NCBI GenBank assembly: GCA_028023455.1
Contig: JAQFVV010000018.1
Span: 6,469,800 to 6,533,799 of the forward strand
DNA: 64,000 nucleotides
Direction: 5' to 3'
From: Epiperipatus broadwayi
Taxonomy: Eukaryota; Onychophora; Udeonychophora; Euonychophora; Peripatidae
Shown here: positions 21,913 to 35,125 of the stretch, in pieces
Numbering within the stretch: position 1 is the first letter of the stretch
How the letters are laid out: each line of letters begins with the position of its first letter
Notes under the pieces: generated by a model
Told to the model about the DNA's origin: nothing
The model's database searches: none
What the model saw: only the letters and a program-made list of their open reading frames with translations
Made by a program: the position numbers and the translations under genes

Positions 21913-24900
21913 CATTTTTTTTTTTGATTATCTTTAATTATTTGCCTTAATTATTAAACATATCAGAAATGTACCCAGACAATGGAAAGGCTGTCATTTT
22001 TGTAGTAATTTTTTTTTCATTAGTTGTTTTAACAAAATTTAATCAAGCATTGTATTACTATGGAGCCACAATTTATGCAATATCAAACTACGTGACTTCA
22101 ATTATACACTAATCGAAACTAAATGTAAATACGATACTATAACATTTATTTATTTTTCCTTTACTAAGTATCACATTTTGAACATGAATTTATGCACTGT
22201 AATCACATTTTCTTTGCAATTTAAATACTATACCTATTCAGTTCTGTACTGTATTTAAAAAATACATTACTAATTTTTTTCCGAGCATTTTTTTCTTCCA
22301 AAAGTTTTATTCCATATGTCTTTTGTAAAATACCTCCTTTTTTTTTTTAGAATCCAGAAATGTTGGTTGCTTTAACAATTGTTTTGTTTTGTGGAATTAT
22401 TTGCTAGCAAAACGCTCTGCTGATGGAAATAAGGAATTACTTTCTTTGCATAAAATACTTCATTAAAAAAATTACGATTTATTAATGGCAGAACAAATAA
22501 TTATTTTTTCCCTTGGAAAATATGCCCTCTAACAAAAAATGTTTAACTTGAATATCACATGATAGTGTTACAGACAAACATTTAGGGATTTTATATATAA
22601 GATAAATTTACAATCAGCTGGATATAACATTGATGAAATTTATTTCTTATATCCCAATAGTTTATGAAAAATCTTTCTTAATATTACTTTTTATATTATG
22701 AAAACTAAATCTTGTATATTATATCGTTTGTTATGAGTCGGATTATTTTTGATGATATATATATATAATAACCAACTTCTAAACTAATTAATTTAGAAAT
22801 TGAGTTATTAACTGAATTGCTAAAGGAATATTGCTTTTCATATATTTGTAATAAAGTTAGCCTTGGGTGGAAAGGTTCACTGCATCAGTTTTACTAACTA
22901 GTATGGCACTGATTGTAGATATTAAGAATGAGTGTAATAAAATGTTACATAGAATTAATTTGAAGAAATCTTGCATTAAAAATAATTGTATGTATAATTG
23001 TAAGTAATTGGAGATAATAGAAGAATAGTAATTGGATAGAAAATGATTGATATCCTAATACTTTAATGTATTTAGATAATTGATTATAGATATTAGTGAG
23101 AATTGCAACAGTTAAAAAGAGTTTTCATATACAAGTTCTCACTCTAAAGACAAGAAAGTGAATATGATGAAACAATAACATTTGATTATTGATAATTTGC
23201 TATTGTTTGTCTCCTCCTTTAATTCAATTTATTCTAGCATCTTAGTTTTAGATCTACATCACAAAACTTTAACAATAGTATTACATATTTTTTTTTATAG
23301 CTTATTAAAATTAAAAATAAAGAATCTTGTTACATGTTTGTTTTTGAAATGTTGCTTTATGTGAAATAGAGAAATAAAAGTCGGAAATGAGGGGGCAGGA
23401 ATAAAGATTTTGATATTGGATTTGGAATAGAATGGAAAGATTAAGTTGGAAGAATGCAATCATTTGCTCTTGAAGTCACTGATTTCTAGCATTAAGTGAC
23501 AGCAACCATTTTAAAATAGGATTTATTAGAATAAAAGAATGCACTTTCTCTTATTCTATATAAATTGTAAGTATTTGAAATTACAAGATTTTAATTAGAG
23601 GCTAATTATAGTCTTGCCTTCAATCAAATTTAAGATTGAGTTTCAGGGATCAAGACTCTTAGCCTTCTATTAGTATTATAGATAAAAAGTTCTCAATAAT
23701 TAGAGCCAGGAAAACTGCAGATAAAGGAAAGTAGCTGAAAATAATGGTTTAGTTAAGTGGAAACAAGTAATGAAATGAACAGATTTTGGATAGTTTTGTA
23801 AGCATTTGGGAACTTTTTGCTTAAGTTGTATTTTTTTGTAAATCAAATTTTTATTCAAATTTATTTTAACATTAAATGGCTCTCATAAGCAATTTTTCTA
23901 TTTTATGAAAATAAAACCGTATATCATGGGAGGTGTTTGCAGAGGGCTGTGCTAATTTATACACCAATTTAAATTTTTTATTATGCAATAAATGCTTAAT
24001 GAAGTCCTGATTTATATTTGGTGGATTTATAAGAGTAGGGGACTGCCTATATGTACATTTATTTCTTTAGACAGTTTTTTAATTTATATATATATACTTT
24101 TTTTTAAGCTTTGCATTTATGTTTTTTTTCCCTTACTTTATATAATAATTATTTAAGAACAGCTGATATATTGCTAGAATTCAACTTTGTTAATATCGCT
24201 GCCTATATAGATTGAATGTTAATTAGGAAAATATATCAGTATTGAAATTTAATTGATTATGATATTCATCTCATACTGCTTTATATATTATCTAATAAAA
24301 GATATAAAATATTTAACTCCTAACTTTATTCATATTGTATTTGTCATATAGTAAATGTCAGTTTTTTTATTGGAAAACAATAAAGTGGTTTAGCAGGGGA
24401 TTTTGTTGTCCATTTTAAACAAACAAAAGATAAAATATAAATAATACCAAAAATACAATTTGTATATTGTGGATGTATCTTAGAAGTGAAAAATATAAAA
24501 TTCTTATTTCAGAAGCAAAATTAATAGAAAAACTGCAAGATAAAGGTAAAAAAGGGGTAGAATGAGATTAAAACAATAGGTTTAAAAACAGAGGAGATAA
24601 TATGTGGTTCAAGAAACAGAACATGGATATTTATTAATTTCCAACTTCTCAATATAAAAAGTCTTTTAAAAGAAGAATAAAGCTGTTGCAGCATTATTAA
24701 AGATATTAATAATGAAGAATACTTCTATGCTTATAAGTTATATTGTCTGTTTCATGTTATGACATATTTTCGAAAGCTTATACTAAAAAATGACATAACA
24801 ACTTTTCATCATCGTAATTAATAATATAATTTTTATAAACCCAAAATGTTAAATAAGTATTAAGATATTTTAAGTTTCTATCTACTATATTTCAATGTTT

Positions 24901-25689
24901 TTTTTTTTTTTGTAGATAAATAATTACATTGACTAAAAGCTGTTTTTATGCATGAGATTTTTCATAAATAATAACCATTTGGTTAGATGCATTTTTGCCA
25001 TTTCTTTTTTTTTATTATGTCCTTTTATTCCATTAATTTCAGTTGATATGAATGATATGAAACTAAATTTTCATTTTTTCAATTGAACAGAGCTCTATGA
25101 TCTAAAAAAAAAATTTCATTAAAAACATATTCATCTTGGTTTCACCTTTCTTCACTTTTTACCTATCCTCATAGTCTCTTTAAATCCTAGTCCTATTGTA
25201 ATGTGTGCTGTGTTTTAATCGGCCAAGATATATGCACATGCAAAGCATTTATCATATATATACAGTTATTATAGATAGGCGAGTTAATAATCTAAAGGAA
25301 TGATAAATTGATTAATTTAATTTATAATAGGAAAATATGTTCGCATGTAAGTCAGGTATGCCGATACTACATATATATTCCAATATTATTTTTAAGACTT
25401 TTATTTAATAATATTATTTTGCTCTTTTATTTTAAATATTTAAAAGATCATGCCACAAATTTTGTTTATTAGAAAGAAATGAGGGTTGGAAAGCTGAACA
25501 ATAGTAGGTAGCTAGTGCAATCCCATATGGATACATTAGTGGCTTAAGTAATTAGCTAGTAAAAATAATAACATTTTGGCAAGTTGCAGATGCTATCAAC
25601 AAGGAAAGACCGTCTTTAAGCATTTGCTTTATAATATTTTTTTAAAATTTCATTTTGTAAAATTGTAACAAAAGAATTAATGTAGTCAG
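21913..25689. other. Intron 2 sequence, no gene recognised
   Basis: AT-rich with poly-T and TA runs. I found no domain, splice-framed exon or repeat match that I can support. Confidence 0.5.
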
Positions 25690-28150
25690 GGTATCTGAAA
25701 ATAATGCAACAAATAAATGTACTTGCAGTATCCTGCTGCAGTGTGGCGGTAGAAAATATGTTAATGGATTATTTCACTCCAAGGTAGGCCAGTAGGAAAG
25801 ATTAAGGGCATACTTATCCTATATATATATAGCAGGATTTTATAATATCATGTAATATAGTTAGATCTTGTAAACCAGACTACAAGTGTGAAACTAAAAT
25901 AGCAGAGTAGAGGTAGACAGGGTGCTATTTTCCTACCTGGAGAATAGTCGTCCTGCAGCCTGATACTACCTGCGTGCCTCCAACTGTAAGAAGAAGATTC
26001 CTACGATCTGCCGCTGCCACCATGAGACCAGAAATGCTGATGCCATAGAGAGTGTTTTTTCTGCCGCTAGAATCAACATAACGAAGCAATTATAAAGTGA
26101 AAGCTTGCTATCCAGTGATATGGACTCCCATGAACATTTCATAACCATGATCAAAAACATTAAGTGCATTAACAATGCTACAATTGATAAACTAAAGTAA
26201 CTTTCCATTCCAAGAGCTCTAAAATATTTCTTTATAATTTCACTAAGCTACAGCTAAATTTGTAACTCTATTCATATAATTAAATTGTGATGTACTCATA
26301 CAACTGTATCTAAATTATATAATTTCAACCTATGTTACTTGGCTAATTTATTCTTTAAACTATACTTTCGTGCTAGGGTAAACCCTCCTGAATTTTATTT
26401 TCTTTATGATATTTTTTATTATGATAATATGCTTGGATAACCTCCGACCGAGCAAGTGAATCCCATTCTCTTTATAATAAACATGCCGTTACTGTCTATG
26501 CGGGTTAATCGTATAAATGGCCAATATTTCTTGTCGAATCTCTTTCCCACTTACTAGCTCGGATGTTATCTTTCACTATTTACATATTACTGTGGATTCG
26601 GTGAATCCTATATTGTTTCGTATAGTAGTTAACTAACCCATAGTGATTTATTTATGCTATCTCACATACTTATTTGTTCATTTGAAATTGAAGTATGACA
26701 TGCAGATGTGTGTGAAATTATAACTATAGATATTTTTTAAAAGATGCATGATTAAACATTCTAAGTTTCTGAGAATCCCCTCGTCATGCATTCATAACCC
26801 ATTTTAGTTATTATTATGACAATGTTGAATGTGCTTACTGTCTTGATATGATCTACCTTAATCTTTAAACTGATAAATATGTAGATTTCTTTGAAATCTT
26901 TTAAGACTTAAGAATGGATTAATATAACTGCACAATAACATGCTAAACTTTGAGAGCAAACTATTGTTAATTATTATTGTTATTATACTTTATATGTGTG
27001 TTGCTGGTGCAGATATATAAATCTATGATTTTATTATGCTTTGTCAAGCTTCTCCAGGAGTAAATACTGCTAAGACTGTTCCAAATCATTAAGGTTCTTG
27101 CATCAGATTGGACCTGGAAGTCGCACCTAGGGAACTAACTGTTTGATCATGCATTCATGGATTTTTCTGGGGTGAGGGCCCAGTTCAGTGACCCTGCTTA
27201 TTTGTGACGAACCCTTCATGGACATCTGGCATTCTGCTGATCCGAATTATACATAGACAAAGCCTTGCAGTTTCAATACACCACCCTCCTATATATGTTC
27301 GCATATGTATTCTCTATCAGCACCACCAATCACTAGTTAAACCTTATATTTCTATATTTATCTATAGCATTTAAGCTACCACATTATTTAATCCCTCTAT
27401 ATTCTTACAATCAATCTCACATAATTATGAATGATAAGTCTCCCAACAATCCACCTACATTACTCAACTAGCTTAATAAATTTCATTAGTGACATAAGTT
27501 ACTTATAGGTATGTATGACTATGTCTGTGGTTATAATGCTTTAATCTCTAAATTGTACACACTCTCATCTATTAACCTGATTGGGTCACGTTCAAATAAG
27601 GCATATTGAACTATGAGTTTGCCCTACATTTACCCACGAAAGTATAGAACCTCAAATAATTAAATATTTCATCATTAGTGAAATAGTATATATTATCTTT
27701 CATATATATTTTCTAATATAAGCGCTACATTATTATCTGTATAATTGCATAATGAGCGAAGTCAACCTATTAATGTATATATATTCAGTTTGACAATTTT
27801 AAATTTGTATTAAATTATATCTGTTGTTGTTGCCTTTCTGTATGATCCATACCATATTATCTCACCTTATTCATGCATTTCTAGAATTTATTAAAGATCT
27901 TAGTGTTACTCATCCATACATCACCTATAGATATGTATTAATAGTCTGTTAGCAAACCTAGGGCAGGGCTTATTATTATTGTCTCATGTGTTTCCCTGAC
28001 TGCTGGCACTAGAAGGAAGTTGTACTATTGGCAGCATCATGAGCATTGTTCTTGTGGTAGAGATTGTGGGAGCACAGGCAAATCAATTAAGCCTTATTAA
28101 TCTCTGGGATGGCTTCCTGCCCAGATGTGCTGAGTTTTCTGTATTCTGCT
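25690..28150. other. CpG-retaining, GC-richer segment, probably an unclassified mobile element
   Basis: Compared with the rest of the window this stretch is richer in GC and keeps many CpGs (for example near 25745, 25950, 26010, 26450, 26500-26570 and 27120-27240). That suggests recently inserted DNA which has not yet lost its CpGs. Only short open frames occur and no pol-type motif is seen. Parts such as 27000-27300 have the texture of a long terminal repeat, but I found no matching second copy in the window. Confidence 0.35.
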
Positions 28151-30189
28151 TGGACTCTGCATCTTGTTAACAGAACATATGAATCTGACCGTTACAATCT
28201 GTACCATATCATATTTGCTCTTTTTTATTTAATTACTTTCCCACAAAGGTGTGTATATATATATATATTTGAAATTATTGTACCAGTGTTTCAGTTTTGA
28301 TATTGCATATATTCTCAGATAATATGATAAAAGAATTATTATATTAAGGTAAAATGGAATTTAATGGAATTTTTAATATTAAAATGTATTTAGGAGTCCA
28401 CATAGAAAAGAAAAGTATATACATCATAAAAGATTTATATAACAAATTTCCCTTACATATTTTAAGAAATAGAAAGACTAATAGGAAAATGATTTGTGGA
28501 AAACATCACTTCACAATCTTATTGTCTGACCTAATATGAATTCTAGATACGTTTAATAATTTTCTGTCTGAAAATAAACTATATATAGTCTTTACCTTAA
28601 ATTTGGTTTTCAAGTTAAAGCTATTAAAATAAAATGTAATTTGTTAAGAAAAAACAAAAAATTATGTTCATTAATTTTCAGCATTTATTTAAGTGTTTAT
28701 TATTATTATTTGTGGGAATTCATTTGGTTAAGAAAATTATAAAAGTCTTTAATATATTTCTGTGATTTTTTGAGTAAGAGTCATTCATCTATTAATAACT
28801 TTTAAGTTAATACTTTTTTTTTATTTTAAAAAAAGTAATAGTAATATGATATTGTTATTTGGGAGTTAAATTTGTGGAATTTGTAGAGTTGGCAAGATAT
28901 TCCTGCATAAGTATCAAAGATTATGAACGAATGTTCTGTATTTAAGTTTAACATTAATAGACAGTATAAATGAATACTCTGTGCTAAAAATTAAAAGAAA
29001 GGTTTGTTAAAATTTCTTCCTTAGTTTTTATATTGGGCATTTTTGTGTTGTGCAATTCTTTAGACTCTTAGCTATATAAACTCCTTTTATTATTTAAATA
29101 CTGTAAGCGATGGAATGAAAAATATCTGTTTAACCTTTTTTATTATCTTACTTTAATTATTTTTAAATAATACATTATGTATATTTTTAAATAATAAATT
29201 ATGTATTTATCATGTTTATCATTTTTAATGCATAGTGAGTAGGAATAAATTTTAAAATGCATAATATTTAGTTAAGATTTAATGGTTTGCGTCACAGTTA
29301 AGGGCTAAGCTTATAATTTTTTTACCTAAACATCATTCCACTATGAAATTCTGGTATTTGTTTTATCATTATAGTACTCTGGGTTAAGATTTTGGATAGT
29401 ATCTTTATAATGTAAACAACTTAAATCTTGTTTTTTAATGCAAATATAATTTAATAAACTTGTCTTGCAAAGATAATTCGATTAATGAATGTCTAGTTCC
29501 ATTATCATTTTTATCTGCTTACCTTTTTTTTCATTATAATAAATATATATGTTAAATATAGATGTGCAAAAGTTAACTATTAACTTATGTTCAGATTTCA
29601 CTTTTTTTTATTATGAATTATCCCAAATACAACTGTGTTTTATGAAAATTCTGTACTTTATCTTTTTAAAAACTGATAGCTACCATCTTTCCTAAAATGT
29701 TCTAATAAACTTTTTTCTTCTGTCTTTCTTTTTATCAACTTTGACACTTCAGATTTTTCTTAAAAATTCTTGCATGTCTAGGAAGTATTTCATTTTTTGA
29801 TTTTCTCAAAAAAAATTTTTTTGTTCATCTAATTTTGAAATCTTATGCTTTCAACAGCTCTAAACTTATAATTTTTATTCTCCCTTATTTTTTAATTGTC
29901 CAAATCCTGCTTCATATAAACAAAAATGTAATCAGGATGTAATAAACACGAGGGAAGTTTAATAAATAGGCTGGAAAAAGGAGTAGAACAGATCTAAAAA
30001 AGAAACAAAGTTTTATTTTTATAGATAAGTGTTGGTTCAGTTCAAATTGAACATAGATATCTATGTGCTGATTTTAGTAGCTAAAATGGTAACTATATTT
30101 CAAGGAGTGTATCATATTCATGTATATATTTTGTGTATAACAGAAATTATTTTCTACACAAGATAATCGTAAATTTTTTTGATTATAGT
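28151..30189. other. Intron 2 sequence, no gene recognised
   Basis: AT-rich, with a TA run near 28256 and short direct repeats near 29165-29205. Nothing coding is supported. Confidence 0.5.
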
Positions 30190-30330
30190 ACAAGTTTGTT
30201 GCTCAGGGATCATATGAAGTTGAAGCAGCAGAAGTGGCAGAGGTAGAGCCATGATCCTTGGACATTGAGCTTTAGAATCTGCCACTCTGCCACTGCTCTA
30301 AATCACTCAGGGCTTGTCTATCATGAGAAG
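30190..30330. repeat. Short GC-richer inverted-repeat patch before SLC39A7 exon 3
   Basis: 'gaagtggcagaggtagagcc' near 30229 is partly complementary to 'tctgccactctgccactgct' near 30279, giving an imperfect hairpin about 360 bp upstream of the exon 3 acceptor. It may be a small SINE or foldback relic. Confidence 0.35.
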
Positions 30331-30692
30331 TGAATATGGTATCAAGGTATTTTAAAGAGGATAAAGAGTTTGATTGGTACTCAAAAGTTACAGATGTGTG
30401 AGTAGTTGAGACAATTAACAAGAAGTGTAAATAGTATTGGTTTCTAGGACTAATAAAATGACATACAAATGTCAATGAGATTATGTTGAGAAATAAATGA
30501 GTTTTAAATTAAGTTCTTATTTTATTTTTTATAACATTTTATTGACTTTCTGTTATAATTATTGTAAGCAATTAAAATGTAAATTGAGAAAATTTACATA
30601 AAAAATATGAAAAAAGAATAGAAAAAATTTTAAATATCACAATTTGTATATTTTTGTAATTTATGTTCTTTTTTTTAAAAATCTATATTTAG

Positions 30693-30944
30693 GCAATTTT
30701 TCTTCAGTTGACAACAGCAATTGGTGCATTAGCAGGAACTATATGTAGTCTCCTGGCTGAAGGTATAGGTGAAGCTGCAACAGCCTGGATTTTGCCATTT
30801 ACAGCTGGTGGTTTCATCTATATTGCAACAGTATCAGTAATTCCTGAGCTGCTTGAAGATAACAATCTCTGGCAGTCTGTGAAAGAAGTATGTGCCTTAC
30901 TTGTTGGTATTTTTATGATGGTAATCATTGCAGAATTAGAATAA
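30693..30944 (+). CDS. SLC39A7: Zinc transporter ZIP7, exon 3 of 3 (C-terminal helices)
   Basis: This exon encodes residues 401-483. It reads [16 protein letters not shown] (helix 6), a short loop with [10 protein letters not shown], the family block [20 protein letters not shown] (helix 7), ELLEDNN, then a last helix ending [10 protein letters not shown] and a TAA at 30942-30944. The acceptor ctatatttag|GCA follows on in phase 0 from exon 2. The block is very strongly conserved in ZIP7 orthologues, and the protein ends at the usual distance after the last helix. A 17.2-kb intron separates it from exon 2. Confidence 0.95.
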   Translation, partial: AIFLQLTTAIGALAGTICSLLAEGIGEAATAWILPFTAGGFIYIATVSVIPELLEDNNLWQSVKEVCALLVGIFMMVIIAELE

Positions 30945-31081
30945 CATTGATATTTTATTATGCATGTCATCTTGATTTTTGTTCATGAGCAGTTGACAAA
31001 CATATAATCTGCTGTCTGTGTTTTTTAATGTACCCAAATGTGATCATAAGTTAGTATGAAAAGAGAAATACCTCGTAAATA

Positions 31082-31090
31082 TAAATAAAT
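31082..31090 (+). terminator. Likely SLC39A7 polyadenylation signal
   Basis: An AATAAA within 'tataaataaatt' lies about 140 bases after the stop codon. A further AATAAA near 31505 could be an alternative. I cannot tell which is used. Confidence 0.4.
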
Positions 31091-31099
31091 TAAAGTTAA

Positions 31100-33256
31100 A
31101 AACAAATTAACATTTTTTCTGGGGAATTTTGTTTTTATAATCTGAACCATTTGAAATGGTTTCATTGTTATTTATCAAAATAGAAATGTTGTGGGTTTTA
31201 TTATTATTTTTTTTTATTCATTAACATTCCAGAAATTATGTATGAAGTTTGTAAAAAGATTTAAATTAAGAAATTTTGGAAAGTTAACACAATTTCAATA
31301 TTGGATACATTCAAACATTATGCTATAAAATCTTCAATCGTTGGAATCATACATCGTATGTACATTTTCTACCTGCTGACTTTGTGATGTTTTTTTATCA
31401 CATTGTTTATTGACTTTTTCATTTATATTATTTTTTTTTTATAATAATCATTGTAATATTCAGTTTTTTTTGTCAAGCATTTTATATATTTTTTCTTTTT
31501 GTATAAATAAATTTCTAATTAAAATCAAATTAGTCATCAAAATTTCAAACTATTTTTCTAATTCAAGTTAGAAATTTTTAATCTTGATTAGCGAACTTTT
31601 TTTTTTAAATTTTTAAAGATAAGTTAATAACTGAATTAAGATAAAATGTTAAGTAATTTATCATAATTTTAAGATTAAATAATATGAATTCCAAATTTTC
31701 TGATGCATTTAGATTTAATAAATTAACCTCTTCATAAGAAATCCTAATAATAATTAACTTGATATTAAATTAATCGAATTTATCCAATTAGAAGTAAATT
31801 CTGGAAATACATAATTTATTATTATTATTTGTAAATCAAAAGTGTTACCAAACTCTACTAGATAATATTTTATTTATTTATTGTGATAATCACTTGTATT
31901 TAAGATACTCAGCAAAATGAAGAATGAAACATCTGTGTAATATTTCCTATCAAAGAATATTAATTATGTCTATGATTGTTGCAAAAGTTTATATGAAATC
32001 ATCAATAAGCATTCTTGTATAATATTAGTTAATATTTCTTTAGGCATATATTTTAAAGTTATGATATTATTACAACTTTAAGTTTCACTGCAACGCATCA
32101 GCGTGTTATTAATTTAAAACATTTTGTATAAATTCTTTTCTTTATTTGACATTCTAAAAAATATAAATCAGAAGCATGATATTCATCAATATAAAATGCA
32201 AAAAGCAGATTATGCCTAATTAAGAAAAAAAACTTCATTGAAGAATTTTTGCAATATTCCATGAAAAATAACTTCATTGAAGAATATTCCCTACTTAGCA
32301 GTATTCAAGCAGAAGATAACTGTAATAGGACTGTCTTCTCCAATTCAATGAAAAGAAAATATTTCTTCAAGAAATTTTCACAATGCTTATAAATATATTT
32401 TGCTCATATACTTTTCTGTTATTTTTTTTATATAACAATACTTAAATTGCTTTTTTCTTTATAGATATTGATTTGCTCTTACTGATTTTCTGAGAAACAA
32501 ACCAGTAAATAAATAATTTTTGAATTCTGTCTTTAATTATATCAAACTATTTAGTATAAATCTATAATAGTAAATTTATTAAGCTTTATTATGTAATGAA
32601 ATTCCTGAACAATCTGTATATTTATGAGGATGAAAAATGGTTGAATTGTTATCTTAGCTTGAAAATTGACTACAGTATATATTAGTTTTCTCCTATCTTT
32701 TGTGATTATATATCTTTAACCCACTGTTTCATCTTCTTTAGAAAAAAAGATATAATCAGTATTAATATATTATATATCGTAATAAAAATTAATTATGATT
32801 AATATTATAATATTGGATAAAGTATTATAAATAGGATTTAAAAATGTATACTAATTGTGAAAAAAGAATATTTAAACTAATTATTTTTGTGAATGAGTTA
32901 TGGAATTCTTTAAAAAAATAACTTTTAAATGAAAACTGCAGGATTTTATGGAAATATAATTTTTAAAAATCGATTGCTTTTTCTACTATTTAGAAGACAT
33001 TAATATAAAATCACATTCATGTATATATAATGTATAAACACGCATACTTATAGATGTGTATGTGCATATTTTAACTTCAAGTAACCTTATTTTGAAATTT
33101 TATTGCAGTTTCTGATGAATAGTTTTTTTCTCATGAGCTACTTTCAGATATATGTAAATTTTGAACTATATATAAACTAATCACTTGAAAAAAAAAGATT
33201 TCTGATTTTCTTTTCATTTTTATAAATAAAAGATATTTTGTTAATATTTTCAAAGC
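31100..33256. other. Intergenic, no gene recognised
   Basis: AT-rich. A 16-base direct repeat, AACTTCATTGAAGAAT, occurs twice near 32231 and 32270. No coding signal was found. Confidence 0.5.
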
Positions 33257-33345
33257 AGTTCCTGGTATAGTGGCTAGTACCTACTATATTCATGGTATGG
33301 GAATTAAATCCATGGAAGTTGAAATTGTTTTTTTTTTTTTTAGGT
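33257..33345 (+). mobile_element. Degraded tRNA-like SINE head
   Basis: An A-box-like TATAGTGGCTAGTA (33266-33279) and a decayed B-box-like GGAATTAAATCC (33300-33311) lie at tRNA spacing, with a poly-T run just downstream. The start 'tcctggtatagtgg' recalls tRNA-Asp/Glu. It is too degenerate to be a working tRNA. Confidence 0.4.
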
Positions 33346-34408
33346 GTATAGAATTTTCCAATGAAAATAATTTTTTGGCAACTTGTACATAATTAACTAA
33401 GTAGCTATCCAAAATTGGTCAATAAATAGTTTATGTAATTGCTCTTAACTGAGGGATAAAGGTCAAATAAGCAGCAATGCTTTAAATTTAAGATGAAAAC
33501 ATGATCATAATATGTTGTAGTCATCTCCAAGAATCGTGTAGAGATCATACACTATATACTCTTGGGCCAAAAGCCTTGGACTTATCTTTAATTCATGATT
33601 AGAGCTTATATGTAGACAGAGATATCAGTAGGAATTCAGAAAAGACATAATATTGCATCATATAAGTTTATGCATTCATTCACTTAAATAATTGCAACAA
33701 TGTTGCATATTCTAATATACTCTGAATAATTTTTTTTTTTAACAATTCACTTACATGAAGTTAAACCTTTTTTCAGACATTTATTGTATTAAACAATTTC
33801 AAAGAATTAAATTTTAAAAGGATACTATCACATGATAACTTTTTGTCTCCAACAGTTTAAGAAAATTAAAGCTAAATTTTTGTTTTCAGTTAAAAACTTA
33901 TTTCAAAAGTCAATTTCTAATTTAATTGTTCAATTGAAGCATACAATTGTATAACATTTACTTTTTAAAAAAATATGTCATATAAAGAAATTTTAATATT
34001 AAATTGAATTCAATCTAGCTTTGTCAGTTAAAATTAAAAAAGAATAATAGGTTTAAGTGATTTCTAGATTAATTATTATTTGCCCATCTTTTTTCAATTT
34101 CATCTAATTACATAACTCACCGATAACTTATGCTATCATACATAGCTACCTGGTATTTATTGATACAATGTTTACATTAATAGCAATGTTAAGAAAGACA
34201 ACCAATATCTATCTTTTAAAAAAATAATGCTTTTAATTCATACTGATATTTAAAGTTACTTACACTTGCATCTATAAAATTCTATAGTGCAAAATATTTG
34301 ATAAGTACATAGGAGATAAAATCAGTAAATAAATTATAAATGAAAGCTAAATTGTTATAGCAGTTTTTTTTATGTATGGCAGCACAGCCCAAATTAACTA
34401 TAGTTTAG

Positions 34409-34669
34409 ATTTCAGATTCACACCATTCAATGTTTAATTCAATAATTAAAATGATTAGCTTTGTAATGAAGAACCACATGCCACTTTTTTTATGGGCAAA
34501 AATATTTCATGCAAAAGACATTCATAAAGATATTTTTTTTTCTGTTGGTGAAAAAGATTCATTGTATTTTATCATTGGTTATAACGATAAAGAAACTGAA
34601 GAATTAGTACAGTTAGCTGAGACAACAGACTTCTATGGTGTAGGTTTTGAGGGAGTAGCAAAAGAATGA
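34409..34669 (+). CDS. Possible terminal exon or retrocopy fragment, unidentified
   Basis: After a plausible acceptor (gtttagatttcag, phase 1) an open frame of about 85 codons runs to a TGA at 34667-34669. Its second half, GEKDSLYFIIGYNDKETEEL followed by VQLAETTDFYGVGFEGVAKE, has balanced composition and good codon variety, quite unlike random AT-rich frames nearby. An AATAAA lies at 34846-34851. I do not recognise the protein family. It sits 3.7 kb after SLC39A7 on the same strand. It could be the last exon of an interleaved or downstream gene, or part of a processed copy. Confidence 0.4.
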   Translation: MSDSHHSMFNSIIKMISFVMKNHMPLFLWAKIFHAKDIHKDIFFSVGEKDSLYFIIGYNDKETEELVQLAETTDFYGVGFEGVAKE

Positions 34670-34845
34670 AGGAGAATTTCAATGGAAATTTCCTAGAAAT
34701 AGTTTTTATTATGTTCATGTCTTGTTTGTTTTACTTCTAATAACCATTTGTAATATTTGATGATTTTCCTTAGCATGTGCATATATATTGCAAAAAAATC
34801 AAGTCAGAGCTTATTTGCGATCTATATATATATATATGTAAAACA

Positions 34846-34851
34846 AATAAA
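34846..34851 (+). terminator. Candidate polyadenylation signal for the 34409-34669 exon
   Basis: A canonical AATAAA lies 177 bases after the stop codon, following a TA run. Confidence 0.35.
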
Positions 34852-34984
34852 ATGTTCCTTAATATATATATGTTGTAGTGTGTAAAATTCAAATCATATA
34901 CTGTATAATGCTTTAAATATTCAAATTAAAGGAATTTGGATATTGGTCATATAGCAAATAGAATCTCTGTTGTTAATTATCTAA

Positions 34985-35060
34985 CTATGCTATGTGGCTT
35001 AGCACTGTGTTAGAATATCAGGAATGATTCCCAGCTGAGGAAAGTGATAAAAAAAAAAGT
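34985..35060 (+). mobile_element. Degraded SINE with tRNA-like head
   Basis: TGTGGCTTAGCACTG (34993-35007, A-box-like) and GGAATGATTCCC (35021-35032, B-box-like) are followed by a CAGCTGAGG and an A-run tail. The layout matches the SINEs at 104-178 and 7784-7858, in the opposite orientation. Confidence 0.45.
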
Positions 35061-35125
35061 TAGTTTGGTCAGTTGAGTAGAATTGTTATGTTTAGTCTAT
35101 GAGTTTGAGACTCTGCAACAAATCT
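35061..35125 (+). mobile_element. Second tRNA-like SINE head, adjacent
   Basis: TGGTCAGTTGAGTAG (35066-35080) and GAGTTTGAGACTC (35101-35113) sit at A-box/B-box spacing directly after the preceding A-run. This suggests a tail-to-head SINE insertion. Confidence 0.4.

Noticed and set aside
25966-26208. 80-codon minus-strand hydrophobic frame
   Set aside because: It has no recognisable membrane-protein family pattern, no splice context, and lies in an unclassified mobile-like segment.
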